From Myxococcota bacterium (lineage in GTDB: Bacteria > Myxococcota_A > Polyangia > Palsa-1104 > JAEUJZ01): 64,000 nt of DNA. Location: the NCBI GenBank assembly GCA_025057315.1, contig JANWXW010000050.1, positions 1 to 64,000 of the forward strand. The letters are read 5' to 3'. The notes under the pieces are model-generated. The model saw only the letters and a program-made list of their open reading frames with translations, searched no databases and was not told the origin of the DNA. This document shows, piece after piece, positions 37,001-44,449 of this stretch. Position 1 is the first letter of the stretch. Every line of letters starts with the position of its first letter. A program made the translations under genes and the position numbers.

Positions 37001-39464
37001 CTACCTGCGTCAGAGCCGTCCGCGGCCCTTGTCCCCCCAGGGCCGGGAGCAGCGCTGGCTGGATCTGGCGGCCATGGACCTGCGGCGTCTGGGGCTGGTG
37101 CGGACGGTGCGCCTGAGCGGCGATCGCCAGCTGGCCTGCTTCACCAGCCCGGCGGTGCGGGAGTGGCTGCGGAAGCTGCTCGGGTTGTCCGAAGGAGAGG
37201 TGGGGCTACCTGGGACGGTCGATGGCCGCAACCTGGTGCGCCAGCTCCCGCTGTGGGACGCGGCCAGCGTCGACCGCCTGCTGGGGGGCAACTCGCCGCA
37301 GCTCAAGGCCGTGCTCGGCTGGAGCCGCTCGCCAAGCTCGCCGGGCTCGATGCGCTGGCCTGACTTCCTCGACCTGTCGCGGAGCTGCCGCAGGTGGGTC
37401 GATGGCCAGGATGAGCCGCGGTTTTTGGATGCGGTGTGTCGCTACTTCCGCCTGGATCCTCTGCCCGGCACGCTGCGCGAGCAGCGAGAGGGGCAGGGGC
37501 CAGTGACCATGCGCAGCGTGCAGATTCGCTTCCGCGACCAGCAGCAGCTGCCCTGGCTCAAGCGCGTCGTGCTGTACCTGCCCAACCGCCAGCCAGATCG
37601 TCGCATGCTCGACGAGGTACAGATGGACCTGCGGGCCCGCCTGCCGGCCTCGGGTACCGGTCAGTCTGGCCCCCACTACCTGCAGCGGACCGACAGCGCC
37701 CACAGCAGCGCCGAGTGGACGGTGAGCGACACGGCCTTAAGTGGCATCGTCATCGTGCCCGAGCTGACCCCGGAGATCGCCAGCTGGAGCCGCAACTTGT
37801 TCCACGTCGCGGTCATCGATGTCGCGGACCTGCAGCACGCGGCGCTGCACGAACATCCGGTAGAGGAGCTCATCCGCCGCCTGGCCGCGGCCGCCAGCTA
37901 CGCAGCGCTGTCGCCATTTCGCTCCAAGATGGGCCTGGCCAACCAGGAGCTCATCGAGGAGATGTTCTATGGACGTCGGGCCTTGCTGGAGGAGATCCGC
38001 GGTCAGCGGCACGAAAACTTCCTGATTGTGGGGCCGCGCAAAATCGGCAAGACCTCGCTGCTGCAGCGGGTGCGCTTCGAGCTGGAGCAGCAGGGCTACC
38101 GGGTGATTCCACGGGGGATGGACTACACCACCGCGCCCGACAGCCGCGAGCTACTACGCGCGATGATCCACGAGCTCCTGGAGGACCTGGAGCCGGTGCG
38201 CGGGGCAGCCGGGGCGCTCCATGTGCAGAATGCGCTGTCGGCATACTTTCCGCCGGGGGGGCCGCGGCCGACGCTGCGGCACGTGGTGGACCTGTGGTCC
38301 CAGCGCCACCCGGACCGCAGCATCGCCATTGTGCTCGATGAGATCGATACCATCCTGCGCACCGAGAGGCGCGCCTACATGCTTGGCGAGTGGCGCGAGG
38401 CGTGGACCCTAGGTGAGGCCCTGGCTGGTCTGCTCCCGCAGGGGCGCTGGCCATTGTCACGCGAGGCCCTGGCCGACCTCCGCACCTCGCTGGAGCAGGC
38501 GGGTTTTACCCGCGATGTCGTCGAGGGCGTAATCGAGGGGCTACAGACCGACCCGCAGCAACGGCGTCCCTCGCCGCTGCTGGAGGAGCTGCGCAGCGCC
38601 TCCGCGCTGGTGTTGCGTGGCAGCGCTGTGTGTCGCGTCATTTTGGCTGGCCACGCCGAGTTGGCCGAGGCGCGGCTGGACCTGTTCGGCCCGCTGCTAA
38701 ACTTTGCCAAGCTGCGCTTTCTCGGTCCTTTGGAGGAGATCAGCGCCGAGCGGATGGTCCGCGAGCCGTTTGCACGCCTGGGACTGCGCTTTGAGAACCA
38801 GGCAGCGGAGCAGCTGCTGGTCAACCAGACCTTTCGCATTCCGGCCTGGATCCAGCACTGTGGTGCGCTCATCATCCAGAGCATCGACGAGCGGCTGCGC
38901 AGCTCCCGGCGCCAGGAGCAGAAGATCACCGAGCGCGATGTCAGCCAGGCGCTGGAACAAGTGTATGCCGAGGAGAGGGCAGCGCTCCAGAGCGAAAACG
39001 GGCTATACATGCTGGGTCCGGAGTGCTGCTTCGTGCTGTTTGCTCTCGCGGAGGAGGGGTGGTTCCATGTTGACTTCGCAGTGGAGTTCCTCCGCTTCTG
39101 GTACGAGTCGCTGGATGTGCAGCACCGAACGGCCATCACCTCGCACGAGAGGGAGTACCTGGAGGCCTTCTCACCGGAGGCCGTGCGGCGTATCATTCGT
39201 GACCTGACCAATACCTTCTATCTTATGAGCGACGAGATGGCGGGACAGAATGCCGTCTCGACCCTGCCGCCGGGCTCCGGCCGGCCCGAGGGGACGCGCG
39301 AGCGGCTGCGACGTAGCTACCGCGTGAGCACGCCGATGGTGCGCGCGGTCTTCCGCGACGAGGTCAACTTGCCGAAGCTGGTCGAGCTGGCGCGGCGCAG
39401 CGTCCGCCTCTACCGCGAGGGGCGCGGTGTCTGGTCACGCATCTCCAGTCGGCCGCTACAATAA
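31056..39464 (+). CDS. Giant multidomain protein: two beta-propellers and a STAND-type NTPase (2802 aa)
   Basis: Start ATG 31056 (MSEPRLRRIDARPATLDVAD); an upstream GTG at 31035 is possible. Layout by approximate residue: 70-350, FG-GAP-like propeller (LRASDLDGDGYNELLVVDSD; MALADVESAGRVDLLLGG); 350-600, helical; 620-950, second propeller (ALSADGRTAAIGTASGVVQV); 950-1440, helical repeats and a coiled coil; 1480-1590, beta-sandwich-like; 1620-1830, an NTPase-like fold lacking a P-loop; 1890-2060, winged-helix-like; 2300-2650, a full NTPase with FYGRRALLEEI, Walker A IVGPRKIGKTSL (about 2326), Walker B SIAIVLDEIDTI (about 2424) and sensor CRVILAGHAEL; then helices. No signal peptide or membrane helix. 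The C-terminal part matches STAND/ATPase_2-type P-loop ATPases; no known full-length homologue comes to mind. Propellers and helical repeats suggest sensing, the ATPase a switch. Confidence 0.85.
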   Translation: MSEPRLRRIDARPATLDVADYRNLMAPQGERPPPEADACADELVQLCRFRNRPAILRNNLRFGRGLLALRASDLDGDGYNELLVVDSDHTIHTLRYQPDRLEGWGPSWIAGAHRYRGRLLGLSYTGFGVFDRQEAIVISAEEHPEGTRYHELKLTCDGTNWDVSELVYRRAPEDEGELLLIGDSSEAGRVPVLRSRSGRMVVDVLDDRQGRGRIGGRRPPLAELSDEATALVLCEDELVVALASGGLLRISREGRQRPLLFPRWRFTCLAYAPAALGGRGGPEGGLLCGGTSFGYVFAIDLQRGGVLWRMDAGFLFSCMALADVESAGRVDLLLGGMDGGLRIYELTDSAALEQRCHQRYLALGPQAEQALQRRAPPGHEAHPPVQLYLLSRILQGQGPAHEATLHLVRWFTLGEPGWHMLPEPAQREAVAMLERYLVSHLPLLAGLSPEVQSSITGPLPLLTLEELCDPQLRTHLASAILGELGDIYLAAPRLVRRQIDRISRRLMGQMPPGLGGDEAGLGGQLQRLLNVRGLRAREYAHTLAQEAEAMLRRNEALPATERGATGSGSDVLMRVLRAIGLLEEAHRDRLSMEYERLDLDHAVFEPPALGAPHGGLPRGPSWVAGITRSGMLRIERVPAPGEPGGESAARLGPAHEVYLSGKIRFLEARRLLDDGGAALVVGLEEPEGTRLLLFALGRGGVALRSETLVPSGVEAIGWDLVPRGPGEELGEVLVLRLPPGGARDLPRVLAVDAPQGRLRVREDILSHDLRCVTATAAASLHVTAACIQWRGRGKGDPPLCTVPTLTPLPARCCALSADGRTAAIGTASGVVQVFAVVETGPSAALILRGQHLLPKGVRSLCFVPEGVFGMPALAVGVEDEQVHLFAVDSAHAGLPLARLAVGGAPERLMCQPVLARALAGDGDVTTVPWGYRMTLTLRGGVAAAWDAPQQAVETQAIERLLELAVRAAGSRREALLGALRGPSPHARAVAMRAILADARRGSWEPGAAGPGTVLDLIATLLGEPDGQSGRPAADWRPPPERHATVLSVLCEELVPMALGPTRVPDPHDPCHIRQARELLRQVVQQCDDPLAIRAVLLAVVERHVRPDQVSDLLGWLPQMVLHDSRSATWPFSTDSVGALFLQHLKRLDHVGIFDDAEPEFFRNVAMVLEATAPSMPSRFLLTEVALLLRSALSWTPAEWAGNLGRARLYLPHSAIEAMCHPALIPDAEARNFLLGVSRRWGPRLPMIGNEEGDETGPGLTGDEPEVDWWLEVAIESGFDELYYERLADELTRFTRPAAPGEMEPDAWELADTVQAVLRLFDVGNLTELIASLQPAYAARSLEAIRSHRGQHHRGSAHRYRDEAWAFLDEASYERERSQLLDDLLKLDRRVSKTRLALALDEVAAQLDRRRNKLRTQIMARLASPGAGAPGLRGPVEPSAQPTGDYAGRLLAVRPMATVVALMSAWWRALVDEASRLRTEADFEVRLVADLGVHDGRRVLRFAVVLSPDTTRPARDVTLVVRRCDPPEVRARPDITSPMDLEVGRELPLLLECPAHVAADGLHYQVEMELRHDDGKHTELVLQGQISRDSRQRARALFDGFSEQLPTVFQARVKQLRELLEPQGASVGLVTAFPAHGYEVLAEALGLEWPDRPVDSFGSWRMINLAARNPSTGTHLSGAGAPPLRDVLQQIGLRLAAALGIEGLERIDTAEGLVRAMAEAAPPLSAEGEPRGLLILGLPDLADRSRLGEGEQRQLLALGPQLCTAFRGRSLVLLSPQAAALALGEATAGRLSAPLELLDLDYVADPHSQGRQEEKARAELERALSALLSQGVGQAVPGLAAAVQVLIDGSGTDLRLVAECLPVFQEAMRDRAPRPPGLGVMEGRVGNYLGPVWDALPLPHRLYLAALSADTVELDVADLQPGMVVDAPVHSISGRDRLPTSKIVVAAGVRLDARAVEDLSKVMWLRKVRLRGSLHESRSVLWTYLRQSRPRPLSPQGREQRWLDLAAMDLRRLGLVRTVRLSGDRQLACFTSPAVREWLRKLLGLSEGEVGLPGTVDGRNLVRQLPLWDAASVDRLLGGNSPQLKAVLGWSRSPSSPGSMRWPDFLDLSRSCRRWVDGQDEPRFLDAVCRYFRLDPLPGTLREQREGQGPVTMRSVQIRFRDQQQLPWLKRVVLYLPNRQPDRRMLDEVQMDLRARLPASGTGQSGPHYLQRTDSAHSSAEWTVSDTALSGIVIVPELTPEIASWSRNLFHVAVIDVADLQHAALHEHPVEELIRRLAAAASYAALSPFRSKMGLANQELIEEMFYGRRALLEEIRGQRHENFLIVGPRKIGKTSLLQRVRFELEQQGYRVIPRGMDYTTAPDSRELLRAMIHELLEDLEPVRGAAGALHVQNALSAYFPPGGPRPTLRHVVDLWSQRHPDRSIAIVLDEIDTILRTERRAYMLGEWREAWTLGEALAGLLPQGRWPLSREALADLRTSLEQAGFTRDVVEGVIEGLQTDPQQRRPSPLLEELRSASALVLRGSAVCRVILAGHAELAEARLDLFGPLLNFAKLRFLGPLEEISAERMVREPFARLGLRFENQAAEQLLVNQTFRIPAWIQHCGALIIQSIDERLRSSRRQEQKITERDVSQALEQVYAEERAALQSENGLYMLGPECCFVLFALAEEGWFHVDFAVEFLRFWYESLDVQHRTAITSHEREYLEAFSPEAVRRIIRDLTNTFYLMSDEMAGQNAVSTLPPGSGRPEGTRERLRRSYRVSTPMVRAVFRDEVNLPKLVELARRSVRLYREGRGVWSRISSRPLQ

Positions 39465-39519
39465 TACGTACAGGGAATCAGGCGACAGCCACCGCCGGCA
39501 TCAGGCGGCAGGAGGACCC

Positions 39520-41709
39520 GTGGGACTCGCACAGTATGTCTACCCCCGCTTTGCGGTGCCCATCACGGCCAACGGCCAGATCATGCCCATCGACAAGCTG
39601 CGGGCACATCCCCTGTGGTACCCCGGCTCAATGCGTCCGATGGTCTCGGGCCATGTGCTTTACACGTCTCGCGCTCTGGAGAATGCCATGCTGGTGGCGC
39701 TGGACACCGGAGACGCAGATGCAGAGGTGGCGGTGGTGGATGGCGAGCGTGGCATTTCCCACCGGCTGGCCGCTCCCGTTCCAACGAGCCGCTATGCCTC
39801 GGTGCCGGAGCTGATCCGGGCCATTGTGGAGCGCACGCGCCAGGCGCTGCCCGAGACCAAGCAGCGTTTGCGGCGCGAGCTGCAGGAGCTGGCTCGAGCG
39901 GCCACCTCACCTGAGGTCCTGGTGGAGGCCGAGCAGCGGCTGCAACAGGAGGGGCTGCACGTGTTGGTGCCGCTAGCCGTGGGCGGGCGGTATCAGCTTT
40001 TTACCGATGCTACCGAGGCCCTGCTGCCGGTCTCACCGCTGGTGCTGGGCCGGCAGAGCCGGCTGTGCTTTGTGCTTCTGTCCATCGACAGCCTCGTCGA
40101 GAAACGGGAGGGTAGCCCGTGGCTGCGGCAGGCGGCGGAGTGGATGGTGCTGCCGGTGGCGGCCATGCGCGTGCACCCTCAGGTGGCCAGCTTCGTTGGC
40201 GCGCTGCCGCCGCTGCGTCAGGCCATGGACGATAGCTACCTGCTGTGGGACCTGGCCGCTGCGATCCACGACATCACCGGCGGCTGGCCGGATCTATGCG
40301 ACCGGTTTTATGAGCGCTTGGGGCGAAACCACGACCTGAGCGAGCTGCGCGACTGGCTTCGCGAGCTGGCGCGGCTGGTGCGTGCGGCGGAGCGCGACCC
40401 GGCCCAGTACAGCGACCAGCTGCTGCAGCTTGGCCTGGGCGGAGCGGCAGACCTGCCGGATCTGCTGCTGCCCGGCGAGAGGACCAGCGCTGCCTACGAG
40501 GTGCTGCTGTCTGTTGTCGAGCGACCGGTGCCGTTCCGCTGGGAAGACCACGGCCGAGCCTACCTGGATGGGCTGATCAGCTGGGAGCGAGGGCTGGCGG
40601 TGCCGCGGAGCCGCGCGCTGGAACTGGCCCTGCGCGCCCGTCTGGCAGGCCGGGCTGCCCGCAGCCACTCGGGCATGTTCGCCGTGCCGCGCCTCGAGCC
40701 GCCGCCGGGGCCTCGGGTCCGGTGGCTGCACATCTCGGACCTGCACCTTCGCGCCCAGCCCGATGGCGATGTGGACATCGTCCTGGAGGCGCTGCTCAGC
40801 ACGGTGGAAGACATGCGTCGCCACGGGCGGATGGTAGACCTCATCTTCGTCACGGGCGACATTGCCTTCTCCGGTAAGCCGGCCGAGTACGAGCGCGCCG
40901 AGTCCTTTCTGATTAGCCTGTGCGCGGCTGCCGGCGTGCCACGCAGCGCGTTGCACATGGTGCCGGGCAACCACGACGTGGACCGCGCGCTCAGCGAGGG
41001 GCTGGCGCGCACGCTCCCGGACGCCCGCGCCGCAGCCCGATACTTCGAGGAAGGGGCCATGCGGCATCACCTGGCCAAGCTGGACGCCTTCCGTCGCTTC
41101 TATAACCGCTTTTATGCGGGCGAAACCAGCGGCTCGGCCCCCCGGCGCGAGGCCGCACCGGGCCAGGCCACCGCAGGACCAGAGGTGGTGGCGGTTGGAG
41201 GGCTCACCGTGGGGATCTTGCCCCTGAACACGGCCTGGTTTGCCGTGGACGATCAGGACAGCGGCAACCTGCTGGTGGGCGAGGCCCTGGTGCGCAGCGG
41301 CCTGGCGGCGCTGTCCAGTGCGACGCTGCGTGTGGTCCTTATGCACCACCCCCTCAGCTACCTGAGCGACATCGAGCGGCGGCTGGTGCAGGAGCGGCTG
41401 CTCGACGGTTGCCACCTGCTGCTGCGCGGGCACCTGCACGACACGGAGGCCCAGCTGGTCAACACAGGCTACAAGCAGATGCTCATCCTGGCTGCCGGTG
41501 CCTCCTATCAGGGTCGGACTCCATACCAGAACCGCGCCCTGTTCGTCGAGGTGGACGTCCAGCCGGCACAGCAGCAGGCACAGGTGCACCCCTACCCGAT
41601 CCGGTATGAGATGACGGGCCACGACCGATGGACCCTAGACACCTCGGTGTTTCCGCGCAGCTATCCCAGCTACTTGGAGGTCCTGCCCCTGCCGTTGGGC
41701 AAAAAGTAG
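39520..41709 (+). CDS. Calcineurin-like phosphoesterase with unknown N-terminal half
   Basis: GTG 39520 follows GGAGG, giving VGLAQYVYPRFAVPI; 729 aa. The first ~395 residues show no recognisable domain; they are mixed alpha/beta with a helical centre (LIRAIVERTRQALPETKQRL) and two beta-rich segments. From about residue 400 the protein is a binuclear-metal phosphoesterase: WLHISDLHLRAQPDGD, DLIFVTGDIAFSG, VPGNHDVDRAL, VVLMHHPLSYL and LLRGHLHDTEAQ supply all the usual metal and catalytic ligands. It should hydrolyse a phosphodiester or phosphomonoester (nucleic acid, nucleotide or protein). No signal peptide, so it is cytoplasmic. It starts 55 nt after the giant gene and is probably cotranscribed with it. 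Confidence 0.88.
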   Translation: MGLAQYVYPRFAVPITANGQIMPIDKLRAHPLWYPGSMRPMVSGHVLYTSRALENAMLVALDTGDADAEVAVVDGERGISHRLAAPVPTSRYASVPELIRAIVERTRQALPETKQRLRRELQELARAATSPEVLVEAEQRLQQEGLHVLVPLAVGGRYQLFTDATEALLPVSPLVLGRQSRLCFVLLSIDSLVEKREGSPWLRQAAEWMVLPVAAMRVHPQVASFVGALPPLRQAMDDSYLLWDLAAAIHDITGGWPDLCDRFYERLGRNHDLSELRDWLRELARLVRAAERDPAQYSDQLLQLGLGGAADLPDLLLPGERTSAAYEVLLSVVERPVPFRWEDHGRAYLDGLISWERGLAVPRSRALELALRARLAGRAARSHSGMFAVPRLEPPPGPRVRWLHISDLHLRAQPDGDVDIVLEALLSTVEDMRRHGRMVDLIFVTGDIAFSGKPAEYERAESFLISLCAAAGVPRSALHMVPGNHDVDRALSEGLARTLPDARAAARYFEEGAMRHHLAKLDAFRRFYNRFYAGETSGSAPRREAAPGQATAGPEVVAVGGLTVGILPLNTAWFAVDDQDSGNLLVGEALVRSGLAALSSATLRVVLMHHPLSYLSDIERRLVQERLLDGCHLLLRGHLHDTEAQLVNTGYKQMLILAAGASYQGRTPYQNRALFVEVDVQPAQQQAQVHPYPIRYEMTGHDRWTLDTSVFPRSYPSYLEVLPLPLGKK

Positions 41710-41799
41710 CCCACGGGCCCGCGACCGATGTGGCGCTGATGGCCGTGGGTCTGGGAAAACGTTGCGCTGGCCACGCAGCCGGGGTAGCTTACTCAGGAC

Positions 41800-43362
41800 A
41801 TGGGCCGTGAGCTGCCCCAAGGCAGGAGGATTGGCAACTATGCCATCGAACACCTGGCCGCGCGGGGTGGTCTTTATTCCGTCTATCGGGCCCGGCAGGC
41901 GCGGACCGAACGGCTCTGTCTGCTGACCATCTTCCATCTCGATCCGGATGCCGGTCCGTGGGCCGCCTTCCGGCGCGAGATGGAGCAGCTGAACCAGCTG
42001 CGCCACCCCAGCATGCTGGAGGTCCTCGACCTGGGGGAGGCACATGATGGAACCCCCTACCTGGTCACCGAATGGGTCGAGGGCGAGGACCTGGGTGTCC
42101 GCCTGCGGCAGCGAGGTGCGCTGACGCTGCCCGAGGCGCTGGCAGTCGCTCGGCAGGTGGGGGCAGCCCTGCACGCCGGCCATGGCATTGGTGTCCTGCA
42201 CCGGGATGTGCGCCCAGACCACATCCACATCCTGGGTGAGGACGAGGGTTTTCTGCGCGTCAAGCTGGGCCGAGTCGGCGTGGCCCGCCTGCTGGAACAC
42301 AGCGCCGGAGACCTGGCCCTGGTTGGCAGCCCGGAGCACATGGCGCCTGAGCAGGTGCTTGGCCACCCGCTGGAGGTGGATTCGCGGGCGGACCAGTACG
42401 CACTGGCCGTCGTGCTCTATCAGGCCCTGACCACCAGCAGGCCGTTCCGCGGCGACTCGGTGGGCGCGACGCTGGTGCGCGTCATCCGCGGTGAGGCCGA
42501 GCCGCTGCGCGCCCTGCGGCCAGATGTGCCGGCCAGCGTGGAGTATGCACTGGCCCGTGCCATGGCCCGCGATCGAGAAGTTCGCTTTCCAGACATGCAG
42601 GCCTTTGTCCAGGCCCTCCAGGAGGGCATACCCCTGCCCATGGGCCTGGCTGAGCTGACCGAGCCGTGGCTGTCGCCCCCTGCGGATCTGGAGGCAGCGC
42701 GGCGCCTGGTGCTGGCCACAGGCGCCGAGCCGGCGGCGCCGCTATCCCGTGGGCTGTCGTCGGCGCTGGAGGAGGTGGTCCGCTCCGGTCCGCTGCGGCT
42801 AGGGAGCCTGGCAGCGCAGGAGCCAGAGGAAGAGCCGTCCGCGGGTGCTGTGCCGGAGGAGATGGACACGGCCGCCACAGTGCCGCATTCGATGCAGGAG
42901 GTCATGCAGCTGGCCGTGCCCCCGGCGCCGGATGCGGTGCCAGCGGAGGCCGATGCCACGGCACCGATGACCGCTGCGCCCATGCTGCCACCTGGCGAGG
43001 AGAGTGACAGTGTGACCTCGCTGGAGATTGTCGCCGAGTACGGGGTGGACGGCCGCCCCCTGCCGCTGTCCGGCGAGCGCGTCGTCCGGGTGCTGCCCGA
43101 AGCGCCACAGCCGGCTCTGCCCTCGGTCATTGTGGACCTGCCCACCCGGTCGGTGGAGGGCGAGCGCCTGCCCCAGGGCGTGGCTGCACCCAACGACCCC
43201 ACCCAGATGTCACCCCACCAGCGCGCCGACGGCGGACAGAGTGTGCCGGCGGGACAACGGCTGCTGGCGCTGCTGGAGCGGCGGGCGACCCTAGCGGAGC
43301 GCTTGGCTTGGGCCGTGGCCGGGGCCTGCGTGGGCGGGCTCCTGATGCACCTGCTCAGCTAA
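41800..43362 (+). CDS. Tail-anchored Ser/Thr pseudokinase
   Basis: The Hanks-type kinase fold is clear (residues 10-275): IGNYAIEHLAARGGLYSVYRA, LVTEWVEGEDLGVRL, VLHRDVRPDHIHI, GSPEHMAPEQVLGHPLEVDSRADQYALAVVLYQALT. Key catalytic residues are lost: the VAIK lysine is Thr (LLTIFHL, about residue 43), the HRD-loop Asn is His, the Lys two after HRD is Arg, and DFG is RVG in VKLGRVGVARL. HRD itself is kept. Phosphotransfer is therefore unlikely; binding or scaffolding is more plausible. An acidic, Pro/Ala-rich linker (about 290-495) leads to a C-terminal membrane helix (LAWAVAGACVGGLLMHLLS) as the last residues. 90 nt after the phosphoesterase, same strand. TTGCGC-N17-TAGCTT (41762-41790) could be a weak separate promoter. 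Confidence 0.85.
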   Translation: MGRELPQGRRIGNYAIEHLAARGGLYSVYRARQARTERLCLLTIFHLDPDAGPWAAFRREMEQLNQLRHPSMLEVLDLGEAHDGTPYLVTEWVEGEDLGVRLRQRGALTLPEALAVARQVGAALHAGHGIGVLHRDVRPDHIHILGEDEGFLRVKLGRVGVARLLEHSAGDLALVGSPEHMAPEQVLGHPLEVDSRADQYALAVVLYQALTTSRPFRGDSVGATLVRVIRGEAEPLRALRPDVPASVEYALARAMARDREVRFPDMQAFVQALQEGIPLPMGLAELTEPWLSPPADLEAARRLVLATGAEPAAPLSRGLSSALEEVVRSGPLRLGSLAAQEPEEEPSAGAVPEEMDTAATVPHSMQEVMQLAVPPAPDAVPAEADATAPMTAAPMLPPGEESDSVTSLEIVAEYGVDGRPLPLSGERVVRVLPEAPQPALPSVIVDLPTRSVEGERLPQGVAAPNDPTQMSPHQRADGGQSVPAGQRLLALLERRATLAERLAWAVAGACVGGLLMHLLS

Positions 43363-44024
43363 GAAGGGGCTCTGGTGCCCGACGAACGGGGCAGGGGCGG
43401 TCGCTGCCCGACACGCGCGGACAGCTCCCTGACCAGCTCCTCTACGCGCTGCGCGATCTGCGCCAAGTTGTGTGCGATCTGCTGCTGTGCCTGGCGCAGC
43501 TCTCCTTTTTCGGGCGTGGCCGCGCGCAGCTCCTCTCGCAGACGCTGGAGCCGGGCCAGGCTCTGTGCGCGCACGTGGACCCGCCGCACCGCATCGGGAT
43601 GGGTTGCAGCGGCCTCCAGGATCTGGGTGGCCAACTGCAGTGTGGAGCCTGGCTTGGCCGGGCTGGCTGGCAGGCCCTCGCCGAAGGCGCGGCGCAGGGC
43701 GGCATGGCGCGGACCCCGGAAGTGGTGCTTGATCCGCTGGCGTACCGCGACGCACATCTCAAAGAGCGCCTGCGCCGTGGTGCGTCGCCGCGAGACCACC
43801 CCCTGGAGTCGCCGCGCCGCGCCAATGCGCAGCTGCGGGGCGATGGCCAGGATCTCCACGGCCTCGCGGAGCTCCACGAGCAGCGGACCGGCCTCCTGCT
43901 GCAAGCCTTGCCACGTCGGATCCTCTTGCACGCGCTGCAGCAGCGCCCGGCCCAGCTCGTAAGCTGCTCGCGTACGACGGCTCTGTTTCGAGGAGACGGT
44001 CTTACGTTGTCGCGCCGCAGCCAT
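43359..44024 (-). CDS. Hypothetical helical/coiled-coil protein
   Basis: 221 aa from ATG 44024 (MAAARQRKTVSSKQSRRTRAAYELG), with GGAGGG upstream at a longer spacing. It is almost wholly helical: ELGRALLQRVQEDPTWQGLQ, LLVELREAVEILAIAPQL and a final coiled coil (LARLQRLREELRAATPEKGEL, then IAQRVEELVREL). A strongly basic N-terminus and no signal peptide suggest a cytoplasmic, perhaps nucleic-acid- or partner-binding protein. Family not recognised. Its stop codon overlaps that of the pseudokinase on the other strand, so the two genes are tightly packed. Confidence 0.7.
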   Translation of the reverse strand: MAAARQRKTVSSKQSRRTRAAYELGRALLQRVQEDPTWQGLQQEAGPLLVELREAVEILAIAPQLRIGAARRLQGVVSRRRTTAQALFEMCVAVRQRIKHHFRGPRHAALRRAFGEGLPASPAKPGSTLQLATQILEAAATHPDAVRRVHVRAQSLARLQRLREELRAATPEKGELRQAQQQIAHNLAQIAQRVEELVRELSARVGQRPPLPRSSGTRAPS

Positions 44025-44084
44025 GAAGGAGACTCGTCCCTCCGGCCCGCCCGCTCCTGGGATGCTGTGCGCTGGCCGGAGCGG

Positions 44085-44099
44085 GGACAAAAATTGTCC
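44085..44099. promoter_or_regulatory. Operator-like palindrome GGACAA-N3-TTGTCC
   Basis: A perfect 6-bp inverted repeat separated by AAA lies between the divergent genes at 44024 and 44450. Symmetry and position suit a repressor or regulator site. No matching regulator is known here. Confidence 0.4.
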
Positions 44100-44159
44100 A
44101 TGCCCACCGGCTCTCTCCGGGGGCTACACGACGGGTGTTTCCGTTTTCCGGGAAGGAAT

Positions 44160-44341
44160 ATTTGCCTGATGCTGCGTGGCACTTCAGGCAAATGGCACCG
44201 TATGCGCTCAGCAACCAAAGCGCAAGCGGAATTTCCGTCGGAGGCACGGCCATCCTTTCAGGATGCAGAGTGTGGAGCGGTTCGGTAGCAAAATTTCCAT
44301 TGGAATCCGCTTGCATACGGACCTTCTCTTTCAGGTAAGAG
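44160..44341 (+). ncRNA. Candidate structured RNA or leader with several perfect stems
   Basis: This segment is visibly more AT-rich than its surroundings and holds nested pairings. (a) ATTTGCCTGA (44160-44169) pairs with TCAGGCAAAT (44184-44193). (b) CCGTATG (44198-44204) pairs with CATACGG (44314-44320). (c) CAAGCGG (44223-44229) pairs with CCGCTTG (44307-44313), directly continuing (b) on the 3' side. (d) CATCC (44251-44255) pairs with GGATG (44261-44265). (e) CTCTT (44326-44330) pairs with AAGAG (44337-44341). Stems a, d and e each contain the motif TTCAGG in or beside the loop. A 12-bp palindrome follows at 44345-44356. No protein-coding frame fits. It could be a small RNA, a cis-regulatory element of the barrel-cytochrome genes, or a MITE-like remnant. 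Confidence 0.45.
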
Positions 44342-44412
44342 GCAGCAGCGCGCTGCGAAGGAATTGCAGTTTTGCTCCCCCCTTCCGCGCCCCACCTAGA
44401 ACTCGGCAGGCA

Positions 44413-44440
44413 TTGACAGCCCGCCTGGGCAGGGTACGAT
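44413..44440 (+). promoter_or_regulatory. Promoter of the barrel-cytochrome operon, nearly leaderless
   Basis: A perfect TTGACA (44413-44418) is 16 nt from TACGAT (44435-44440); the -10 ends 9 nt before the GTG at 44450. One of the best sigma-70 matches in the window. Confidence 0.65.
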
Positions 44441-44449
44441 CTGCCCCCC

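Noticed and set aside
43308..44288. Plus-strand frame of 326 aa opposite the helical gene
   Set aside because: The minus strand reads as a clean helical/coiled-coil protein; the plus frame has low-complexity character and ends in the structured AT-rich spacer.
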